Of a DNA stretch of 64,000 bases, positions 17,691 to 24,886 are shown in pieces. Origin of the DNA: Devosia sp. Leaf420 (lineage in GTDB: Bacteria > Pseudomonadota > Alphaproteobacteria > Rhizobiales > Devosiaceae). The first letter of the stretch is position 1. Every line of letters begins with the position of its first letter. The stretch is from positions 249,221 through 313,220 of the forward strand of contig NZ_LMQU01000001.1 of assembly GCF_001425445.1 (NCBI RefSeq), written 5' to 3'. The notes under the pieces are model-generated. The model made no database searches and was not told the DNA's origin. It worked only from the letters and a program-made list of their open reading frames with translations. The position numbers and the translations under genes are program-made.

Positions 17691-19402
17691 CCTAGCGCGA
17701 GGGCATCTGCGACGCGGCTCGCTCCATAATCGCGCTCGGCGGCAGCGCGGGTGATCTTCTCCTCGCGGAGGTCGGCGGCCAAGGCGGCAAGCGGACGCTC
17801 GCCGGGATCGCCAAAGCCCCCGCCGCCCAACGTTTCGACGCGGATCACTTCGCCCGCTGCGAGAACCAGCCCCGAGGCTTTGGAATGCAGATTTTCTTCC
17901 TGAGCCGTGCCGGGATTGCGCCGGATGCGCGTCACATTTGACGCCTTGCCACCGGCGACGCCGGGCGCCGGAATGATGTGGGCATCCGAGCGAGCCGAGA
18001 AGGTTGTATTGTCCTCCCGAATGCGGATCTGCCTTGCCATGCCCATGCCGCCGCGATGCCGCCCTGCCCCGCCGGAATCCGGCACAAGGCAATATTCGTC
18101 GAGCAGCAGCGGATATTCGAGTTCCAGCGCTTCGGCGGGCAGATTGGTGGAATTGACCGTGTGGACATGGACCGCATCCATGCCGTCGCGATCTGCAAAG
18201 GCGCCAGCACCGCCGCCCATGCTTTCGGGATAGACATAGGTCGCCTGGCGGCCTTCATGCCAGCCGGAGATGGAAACGGCCGAGGTCGAGTCATTGCACG
18301 AGGCCATGACCTTGTCTTCCGGCATGGCCTGGTAAAGCGCCCCGAACACGGCGCCGCAAAGACGGTTCGAAGTGACAGCACGACCAGCGACAGCGGCCGG
18401 CGCCTTTGGATTGACGATCGTGCCCGGGGGCGCGGAGATGCCGATGGGGTCGATAATCCCCTGATTGGGCATCAGGCCAGGATCGAGCACCGCTTTGACG
18501 CAATAATAGATCGAGGCCTTGAGGGCACTGTCCGGCAGGTTGATCGCCCCACGCGCCTGCGGACCCGAGCCCGCGAAATCGAAAGAGAGCTTGTCGCCCG
18601 CAATGGTTGCCGTGCAGACGATCGGCACCGGTTCGCCCGGAAAGCCGTCATCGTCCATGGCGCGCTCGAAGCGATAGACACCATCGGGCAAAGCCGCCAC
18701 CCGGTTGCTCAGGCGCCGGCGGGTGTAGGTCAAAATGTCCTCTATAGCCTGCGACACCGCCGGCCAGCCCATGCGATCGACCAATTGCACCAGCATGGCG
18801 CCGCCGCGCACATTGGTGCCGATCTGCGTGCGCAGGTCGAGCAGCCGCTCCTCGGGATCGCGGGTGTTGTGGGCGATCAGTTCGAGCAGATCCTCGTCGA
18901 TCTCTCCGCCCCGCGCGATGCGGATGATGGGCAGACGGATGCCCTCTTCGAAAATCGAGCGGGACGTGCCCGAGGTCGATCCTGGCGTCTTGCCGCCGAC
19001 ATCAGCATGATGCGCGATATTGCCGGCAAAGAACCGGACTTCGCCCTCATGATGCACCGGCGTGATGATCGAGATATCCGGCAAGTGGCTGCCACCAGCG
19101 AGGTAGGGATCATTGGCAATGAAAGCGTCGCCGGGCTTCATGGCCGACAAGGGGTAGCGCGCCAGCATCGCCTCGACGGCGCCGATCATGGCGCCGAGGT
19201 GAATGGGAATGTGGTCGGCCTGGGTCACCAAGCGCCCCTGCGCATCGAAAATCGCCGTCGAACAATCGCGGCGTTCTTTGATATTGGACGAGAAAGACGA
19301 GCGGATCAGGATCGACCCCATATCCTCGGCAATGGCGAGCAACCGGTTGGAAAACACCTCCATCTGGATGGCATCGGCAATGCGTTCATTGTCTTGGGTC
19401 AC
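17687..19402 (-). CDS. Hydantoinase B/oxoprolinase family protein
   Basis: The product has 571 residues, matching the HyuB/oxoprolinase beta family. In ATP-dependent N-methylhydantoinase, 5-oxoprolinase and acetone/acetophenone carboxylase systems this subunit works with a HyuA partner. Visible conserved stretches are IEVFSNRL-like at the N-terminus, the SSFSSNIKERRDCS segment, DHIPIHLGAM, FIANDPYLAGGSH with conserved Asp and His, and a C-terminal GGGGFGDP. It overlaps hyuA by four bases (ATGA), so the subunits are co-translated. The substrate is unknown; a cyclic amide such as a hydantoin or 5-oxoproline analogue fits the neighbours. Confidence 0.93.
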   Translation of the reverse strand: MTQDNERIADAIQMEVFSNRLLAIAEDMGSILIRSSFSSNIKERRDCSTAIFDAQGRLVTQADHIPIHLGAMIGAVEAMLARYPLSAMKPGDAFIANDPYLAGGSHLPDISIITPVHHEGEVRFFAGNIAHHADVGGKTPGSTSGTSRSIFEEGIRLPIIRIARGGEIDEDLLELIAHNTRDPEERLLDLRTQIGTNVRGGAMLVQLVDRMGWPAVSQAIEDILTYTRRRLSNRVAALPDGVYRFERAMDDDGFPGEPVPIVCTATIAGDKLSFDFAGSGPQARGAINLPDSALKASIYYCVKAVLDPGLMPNQGIIDPIGISAPPGTIVNPKAPAAVAGRAVTSNRLCGAVFGALYQAMPEDKVMASCNDSTSAVSISGWHEGRQATYVYPESMGGGAGAFADRDGMDAVHVHTVNSTNLPAEALELEYPLLLDEYCLVPDSGGAGRHRGGMGMARQIRIREDNTTFSARSDAHIIPAPGVAGGKASNVTRIRRNPGTAQEENLHSKASGLVLAAGEVIRVETLGGGGFGDPGERPLAALAADLREEKITRAAAERDYGASRVADALALG

Positions 19403-21444
19403 AGGTTGGTCTCCACGATCAGATTGCCCCAGCGGTCAGCGACGACGGTTTGTCCCGGCAGGATCAGGCTCGTTGCGCTCATTTCGTTGATAATGGCCGG
19501 GCCGGAGATCGACACACCGGACGGCAGGTCGCCGCGATGATAAATCGGGGTGTTGAGCCAGCCGTGAGTGGCATCATAATAGACGGGCCGGGAGCCTGTT
19601 TGAGCGGCCTCGAGACTTGATCCGCCCTGAACTTTCGCCTGTGGCGCCTTTTCGACGGCGCCGATCGCCTGCACGCGGGCCGAGACGAGCTGGATCGCCC
19701 GGTGTCGGATGTCGTAGCCATATTCTTTGACGTGGGCCGCGTGGAACCGCTCTTCGAGTTCTTCGAGATCGCCGTCACCAAGGCCGCTGCAGTCGACCTT
19801 GACCTCAAAATTCTGGCCGCGATAGCGGGCATCGAGAACACGATTGAAACGACGGTCGCCGGTGGCGACGCCTTCATTGTCGAGCCAGGCCGCACCCTCG
19901 GTTTCCATGGCATCGAAAAGGCCGAGGACGTGGGTCCAGTTCTCTGCGGTGCAATCTGAAAAGAAGCTGCGCACATAGTCCGAGCTGAGATCGGTCAGCA
20001 GCATGCCGCGAGCACAAAGGGTACCCGGCTCGCGGGGAATGAGAATGCGCGGCAGGCCGCATTCGACTGCGACTTCCGCCGCGTGAAGCGGTCCGGCGCC
20101 GCCGAAGGCGCAGAGGGCAAAGTCGCCCATGTCATAGCCTTTTTCCACCGACACCGACCGGATCGCGCGGCTCATATTGGCATTGGCGATCTGGATGATG
20201 CCGTGGGCGGCCGCTTCAAGCGAAATGCCAAGCGGCTCAGCGATGGCCTCGCGAATGACCCGGCGCGCCGCTTCGAGATCGATCTGCATGCGGCCGCCAA
20301 GCAGGGTCGTTGCGTCAAGACGGCCGAGGCAGAGATTGGCATCGGTAATCGTCGGCTCCGTACCGCCGCGCCCATAGGCGACCGGTCCCGGTGCTGCGCC
20401 GGCTGACCGCGGCCCGACTTTCATCGAGCCCGCGTCATCGATCGCGGCGATGGAGCCTCCGCCTGCCCCGATGACGTGAATGTCGAGCATTGGCGTCTTG
20501 ACGGGATAGCCGGCGACGAGCCGCGCACTGTTGAAAAGCGGCGTGCAATTGTCGATCAAGGAAACGTCGGTCGAGGTGCCGCCGACATCGAAGGTGATGA
20601 GATTAGGCAGTCCCGCAACGCGCCCAATCTCAGCAGCGCCCACCACACCGGCCGCTGGCCCGGACACGCAGGTGCGCACCGGGCTTGCATAGACCGTGTC
20701 GATCGACATCAACCCGCCGTTGGAGTGGATCGTATAAGGCGCAGCGGGAATGCCGACATCAGCAACGCGCTTGCGGAAGCGCTGCAGATAGCTGCCCATG
20801 CGCGGGCCAACAAAGGCATTGACCGCGACAGTCGACATGCGTTCGAACTCGCGAAATTCCGGCAGAATTTCCGAGGAAAGGCTCACATAGGCATCAGGCA
20901 GAAGCTCGCGGACGACTTCCTTAGCGCGGGCTTCGTGTTCCGGCCTGCGATAGGAGTGGAGAAAACAGATGGCAACGCTTTCGACCCCGGTGGCCGCCAG
21001 TTTGGCGACTGCCTCGCGCAGCGAGTCCTCGTCGAGTGCCTGCAGCACTTCTCCATCCGGCCCGATCCGCTCAAGCACCTCGACGCGACGGTCGCGCGGG
21101 ATCAGGACCGGCGGCTTTTCCATCCGGTAATCATAGATCGAGGGGCGAGCCTGCCGCCCGAGCTCGAGCACATCGCGAAATCCCTTGGTGGTCACGAGCC
21201 CGGTCCGCGCGCCGCGCCGCTCGATGACGATATTGGTCGCGACGGTCGTGCCATGCGCCAGATAGCTCACGGATGAAGGCGCAAAACCCAATTCGCCGAG
21301 CATGTCGCGCAAGCCATTCTCGATGGCTTCGGACGGATCATGCGGTGTCGAGGATGTCTTGAAAAAATGGACATCGCCCGAGCGGTCATCGAGCAAGGTG
21401 AAGTCCGTGAACGTGCCGCCAACGTCGACGCCAATACGATACAT
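19399..21444 (-). CDS. Hydantoinase A/oxoprolinase family protein
   Basis: The product has 681 residues, the usual HyuA length. The N-terminal actin-like ATPase motif is GVDVGGTFTDF, followed by LAHGTTVATN; the centre has ITFDVGGTSTDV and GAGGGSIA, and the HyuA C-terminal domain follows. It uses ATP to activate and open a cyclic amide, together with HyuB just downstream. The start is ATG 21444. A TACAGTATAC motif 49 bases upstream is a candidate GntR site. The gene is on the same strand as gntR, 92 bases downstream of it. Confidence 0.95.
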   Translation of the reverse strand: MYRIGVDVGGTFTDFTLLDDRSGDVHFFKTSSTPHDPSEAIENGLRDMLGELGFAPSSVSYLAHGTTVATNIVIERRGARTGLVTTKGFRDVLELGRQARPSIYDYRMEKPPVLIPRDRRVEVLERIGPDGEVLQALDEDSLREAVAKLAATGVESVAICFLHSYRRPEHEARAKEVVRELLPDAYVSLSSEILPEFREFERMSTVAVNAFVGPRMGSYLQRFRKRVADVGIPAAPYTIHSNGGLMSIDTVYASPVRTCVSGPAAGVVGAAEIGRVAGLPNLITFDVGGTSTDVSLIDNCTPLFNSARLVAGYPVKTPMLDIHVIGAGGGSIAAIDDAGSMKVGPRSAGAAPGPVAYGRGGTEPTITDANLCLGRLDATTLLGGRMQIDLEAARRVIREAIAEPLGISLEAAAHGIIQIANANMSRAIRSVSVEKGYDMGDFALCAFGGAGPLHAAEVAVECGLPRILIPREPGTLCARGMLLTDLSSDYVRSFFSDCTAENWTHVLGLFDAMETEGAAWLDNEGVATGDRRFNRVLDARYRGQNFEVKVDCSGLGDGDLEELEERFHAAHVKEYGYDIRHRAIQLVSARVQAIGAVEKAPQAKVQGGSSLEAAQTGSRPVYYDATHGWLNTPIYHRGDLPSGVSISGPAIINEMSATSLILPGQTVVADRWGNLIVETNL

Positions 21445-21492
21445 GTATGGGGAAACCCGGTTGAGAAGAGGCTATCTCTCCAAACCTTGTCA

Positions 21493-21507
21493 TACAGTAT
21501 ACAATCG
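21493..21507. promoter_or_regulatory. Candidate GntR operator upstream of hyuA
   Basis: TACAGTATACAATCG lies between the gntR stop and the hyuA start. It shares TACAGT and ACAATCG with the site upstream of gntR at 22335-22350. Read on the other strand it begins CGATTGTATAC, close to half of the palindrome at 2544. The direction of control is not deducible. Confidence 0.45.
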
Positions 21508-21536
21508 ATCAACCGACTTTTTATCTGCTCTCTGCC

Positions 21537-22244
21537 CTAGCGGCTGATGGAGACGTCGCCGGTTTTCTTGCGCGCAATCAAGAGCATATGATCTTCAAGC
21601 GCCGCCTGGATATCCTTGAACGGCGTCGACGGCTTGGCGACCTGCGCCACGATCCAGTCGCGAAATTGCTCATGCTGCCGGGCGCTTGCCTCGAGGTCTT
21701 CGTCGCGGAACCGCTCGAAATTAAAGATGATCAGCACATGGCGCGCGATCGTGTCCCAGAGGGTACCGACGATAGGATTGTGCGCCGCCTGACGAATTGC
21801 GCGGTGAAATTCGAGATCGGCAATGAGCGAATTGCGCAGACTGCCGCCTTTGGCCGAGGCGATCATCATTTCAATAGACGGCTGAAGGACTTTGGGACTG
21901 CCTTGTCCCTTGCGCCAGTTCTCGATGGCGTCGCGCAGCATGAAGGTCTCGAGGCTGAGGCGGACTTCCATGATCTGCTGGGTAATGCCTGGCTCAAAGG
22001 CGGCGACGCGGTAACCCTTGTGCCCTCCGCCACTGATGATGCCCTGCGCGTGCAGCACCTTCAGCGCCTCGCGGATGGGCACACGGCTGACGCCCAGTTT
22101 TTCCACCAGCGTCGTCTCGACGATTCGCTCATTGGGCAAAATGATGCGGGTCGCGATGGCCTCGGCGATAGTATCGGCGACGCTTTCCGACAGCGAAATC
22201 CGCTTGGGTTGCGGGAGTTCGACGAGGTTTGCTTCGCCGTGCAT
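21537..22244 (-). CDS. GntR family transcriptional regulator (FCD domain)
   Basis: The product has 235 residues from ATG 22244, with GGAG seven bases upstream on the coding strand; longer frames lack such a site. The N-terminal winged helix (about residues 15-80) contains VEKLGVSRVPIREALKVL, a classic GntR recognition helix. The C-terminal all-helical FCD domain includes EVRLSLETFMLRDAI, a DLEFHRAIRQAA segment and the late HEQF and EDHM histidines that normally bind a metal or carboxylate ligand. It lies between hyuA and the asparaginase-type gene and probably senses a carboxylic acid from the pathway. Related motifs occur upstream of gntR, hyuA and the Rid/SDR genes. Confidence 0.92.
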   Translation of the reverse strand: MHGEANLVELPQPKRISLSESVADTIAEAIATRIILPNERIVETTLVEKLGVSRVPIREALKVLHAQGIISGGGHKGYRVAAFEPGITQQIMEVRLSLETFMLRDAIENWRKGQGSPKVLQPSIEMMIASAKGGSLRNSLIADLEFHRAIRQAAHNPIVGTLWDTIARHVLIIFNFERFRDEDLEASARQHEQFRDWIVAQVAKPSTPFKDIQAALEDHMLLIARKKTGDVSISR

Positions 22245-22334
22245 GCGTGTCTCCACCTTGGGCGCCGGGGCAAGGCTTCGCCGCCAACACAAGGCCGCTT
22301 CTATCACCCAGCCTATTTCCCCACAACATTGCCT

Positions 22335-22350
22335 TACAGTTAGACAATCG
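22335..22350. promoter_or_regulatory. Candidate GntR operator upstream of gntR
   Basis: TACAGTTAGACAATCG lies 90 bases upstream of the gntR start and just past the stop of the asparaginase-type gene. It matches the hyuA-upstream motif apart from one inserted base and one change. It is consistent with autoregulation of the GntR protein, by inference. Confidence 0.4.
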
Positions 22351-22363
22351 AAGATTGGATTGA

Positions 22364-23302
22364 TTATTCCGGGCCGAAGTCGTCAGCGTAAATGCCAACG
22401 TAGATCACACCATCGTCTGACACTTTGCCGCGATACATGCCCTCAGTATTGTGCACCAGCGAGACAGCGCCATGGCGATCTATCGCTATTATTCCCGCGC
22501 CAGCACCGTCTCCTTTCAGCTCGTTGACCGCGTTCTGTGTTGCATCGGCAAGAGGGGTATTAAGGTAGAGCATGCGCGATGCAATGTCGTGGGCGGTGCA
22601 TCGGCGGATAAAGTACTCGCCGAGGCCTGTGCAGGACACGGCGACGACGCCATTGCGCGCATAGGTCCCCGCACCAATAATCGGCGCATCTCCCACACGC
22701 CCGGCGCGCTTGAATGTATATCCGCCGGTCGACGTTGCCGCTGCAAGATTGCCGGCGTCGTCCAGCGCAACGGCTCCCACCGTGCCGTGCTTTTCCGCTT
22801 CCGTGCGGCTGCGATTGAGTTTGCCGGTACGCTCGTCTTCGGCGCGCTGCCAATGCTGCTGTCGAAGGGGCGTCGTGAAATAATCCGGCTCGACCATAGC
22901 GAGACCTTGGCCGCGCGCAAAGTCGTCGGCACCCGCGCCGGAAAGCAGCAGGCACGCGCCGTCTTCCATGATCAGGCGCGCAGCTTGGATCGGGTTGCGA
23001 ATGTGTCGGGCTGATGCGATGGCCCCTGCGGCCAAGGTTCGCCCATCCATGATCCCGGCATCGAGTTCATGCTCTTGCCGCTCGTTGAGGACTGCGCCAT
23101 GGCCGGCATTGAAACTGGGATGATCTTCCAGCGCCACGACCGCAGCCTCGACCGCGTCGATGGCAAGGCCTCCCTCATTCAGCACAGACCAGCCAGCGGC
23201 AAGAGCGGCTCTGAGCCCCTCGCGAGCTGCGCGATAACCTTCCTCGGTGATCGACCCACGCGGGATGGTGCCAGCGCCTCCATGAATCGCAAGTGTCGCC
23301 AA
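22364..23302 (-). CDS. Isoaspartyl peptidase/L-asparaginase, Ntn-hydrolase (plant type)
   Basis: The product has 312 residues from TTG 23302, nine bases after GGGAG. The frame is open upstream, but the family begins right at LAIHGGAG. The precursor self-cleaves before the nucleophile Thr174 in KHGTVGAVALD, giving alpha and beta subunits. Other landmarks are FNAGHGAVLN, STGGYTFKRAGRVGDAPIIG and SCTGLGE. Such enzymes hydrolyse beta-aspartyl dipeptides and asparagine in the cytoplasm. In this neighbourhood a role in degrading an isoaspartyl or amide compound is plausible. It is divergent from the creatininase-family gene. Confidence 0.93.
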   Translation of the reverse strand: MATLAIHGGAGTIPRGSITEEGYRAAREGLRAALAAGWSVLNEGGLAIDAVEAAVVALEDHPSFNAGHGAVLNERQEHELDAGIMDGRTLAAGAIASARHIRNPIQAARLIMEDGACLLLSGAGADDFARGQGLAMVEPDYFTTPLRQQHWQRAEDERTGKLNRSRTEAEKHGTVGAVALDDAGNLAAATSTGGYTFKRAGRVGDAPIIGAGTYARNGVVAVSCTGLGEYFIRRCTAHDIASRMLYLNTPLADATQNAVNELKGDGAGAGIIAIDRHGAVSLVHNTEGMYRGKVSDDGVIYVGIYADDFGPE

Positions 23303-23419
23303 TTGATAGGTCTCCCTGAGATTGCAGCTTGATCGGCGCCGCCTTGTGGTCAACCCTGAGGCCAGTTCTGCCGCTGGTCAATCGGTGGTGCGTGGTCAGA
23401 CTGGATTGGGATATCAGCC

Positions 23420-24121
23420 TTGAAAATTTCGGACATGAACTGGTTTGCCGTCGAGGACTATCTACGCCGAGACGATCGCGCGATCATCCCGCTCGGCTCG
23501 ACGGAGCAGCACGCCTACCTCTCCAATAGTGTCGATTCGATCCTTGCGGAAAAAGTGGCGGTCGAAGCCGCAGAGCCAACCGGCGTGCCGGTTTTTCCCG
23601 TTCTGGCCTATGGCATCACCCCCTATTTCACTGCCTATCCCGGCAGCGTTTCGCTCCGCGCCGAAACCTACGGCCGGATCATCACCGACATGCTCGATAG
23701 CCTTGCCGGCCAGGGTTTTCGGCGCTTCCTTTTCGTCAATGGACATGGCGGCAACAGCCCGGGCCAAACGACGGCACTCGAATGGCTGAACGATTATGCG
23801 GACTGCCGGATACGCTGGCACAACTGGTGGAATGCACCGAAAACCTTTGCCAAGGTGCAGGCCATAGACCCCGTCGCCAGCCACGCGTCGTGGATGGAGA
23901 ACTTTGCATGGACGCGATTGCCCAACATCGGCATGCCCAGCAGCCAAAAGCCGATGAGTGATTTGGACAAGCTGAAGACGATGGGGAGCAAGGCGGTAAA
24001 GGACTATCTCGGCGACGGTAATTTCGGTGGATTCTACCAGCGGCCAGACGAGGAAATGCAAGCGATCTGGGATACTGCGATCGACGAAACCAGGTCTTTG
24101 ATCGAGAACGGTTGGGCTTAG
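23420..24121 (+). CDS. Creatininase family amidohydrolase
   Basis: The product has 233 residues from TTG 23420, with TGGGA about eight bases upstream. The metal-binding GSTEQH motif (E29, H31), D39 and the VNGHGGN motif are intact, as in creatininase and in the related ring-opening amidohydrolases of mycofactocin and riboflavin metabolism. The family opens or closes small cyclic amides at a dinuclear metal site. Standing beside a HyuAB pair and a creatinase-fold M24 protein, it adds to a cyclic amide theme. True creatinine turnover is possible but not demonstrated. It lies three bases before the next SDR. Confidence 0.9.
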   Translation: MKISDMNWFAVEDYLRRDDRAIIPLGSTEQHAYLSNSVDSILAEKVAVEAAEPTGVPVFPVLAYGITPYFTAYPGSVSLRAETYGRIITDMLDSLAGQGFRRFLFVNGHGGNSPGQTTALEWLNDYADCRIRWHNWWNAPKTFAKVQAIDPVASHASWMENFAWTRLPNIGMPSSQKPMSDLDKLKTMGSKAVKDYLGDGNFGGFYQRPDEEMQAIWDTAIDETRSLIENGWA

Positions 24122-24124
24122 GTC

Positions 24125-24886
24125 ATGTCCATAACGTTCGACTTCAACGGAAAGTCCGTCATCGTGACCGGGGCCGCGCAAGGCATTGGTCGCGCGATTG
24201 CCGTTGCTTTTGCTCAAGCCGGCGCCTCTGTCGCGGCGTTTGATATCGATGAGGCCGGGATGGCGCCGTTGGCATCGTCGGGCGTGGCGCTCACGATCCC
24301 GGTGGACCTTGCTGATCAGACTTTGGTTGCCAAAGCAGTGGAACAGGTCGTGCGCACGGCGGGAGGCGTCGACATTTTGGTGACTGCGGCCGGAGGTGTC
24401 CGTGGGCAGGTGGGCGGCCCGTTGGAGGCCATTACGCCGGATGCGTGGCAACAGCTATTCGCGGCCAATGTCGAGAGCGCGCTATGGTGCGCTCAAGCAG
24501 TCGCGCCTCATATGAAAGAACGTGGCGCGGGGCGGATTGTCACCATTTCATCCGGGGCAGGACTTCGCCCCAGCCTTACGGGCATTCAGGCCTATTCTGC
24601 GGCAAAGCACGCACTTGTCGGGCTGACCAAGCAGCTAGCCCTTGAATTGGGGCCCGCTGGGATAACGGTGAATAGCGTTGCACCAGGCTTCGTGTTGTCC
24701 AATCCCAACACCCGGCGTCAGTGGGACAGCTATACGAGTGACCAACAAGACCGCCTTATCGCGTCGACGCATACGCGGCGCTTGGGCACGCCCGACGACA
24801 TCGCGGCGGCGGCGCTGTTTTTGGCATCCGATGAAGCGTCGTGGATTTCGGGGCAGATTATCAGCGTCGATGGCGGGCGGGCTTAG
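24125..24886 (+). CDS. SDR family oxidoreductase
   Basis: The product has 253 residues. Motifs are TGAAQGIGRA for NAD(P), FDIDEAG after the second strand (NAD preference), TAAGG replacing the more usual NNAGG, VTISSGAGL for Ser, and IQAYSAAKHALVG for Tyr and Lys. It is co-transcribed with the creatininase-family gene (gap of three bases). It ends with a four-base convergent overlap into nasA. It probably oxidises or reduces a hydroxy intermediate of the same pathway. Confidence 0.92.
   Translation: MSITFDFNGKSVIVTGAAQGIGRAIAVAFAQAGASVAAFDIDEAGMAPLASSGVALTIPVDLADQTLVAKAVEQVVRTAGGVDILVTAAGGVRGQVGGPLEAITPDAWQQLFAANVESALWCAQAVAPHMKERGAGRIVTISSGAGLRPSLTGIQAYSAAKHALVGLTKQLALELGPAGITVNSVAPGFVLSNPNTRRQWDSYTSDQQDRLIASTHTRRLGTPDDIAAAALFLASDEASWISGQIISVDGGRA

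Noticed and set aside
17978..19540. 520-codon rightward open frame over hyuB
   Set aside because: It is antisense to hyuB, which has clear family motifs and operon context.
23347..23398. Three TGGTCA direct repeats between the asparaginase and creatininase genes
   Set aside because: The spacing is irregular (28 and 18 bases) and the hexamer is short, so chance is a fair explanation.
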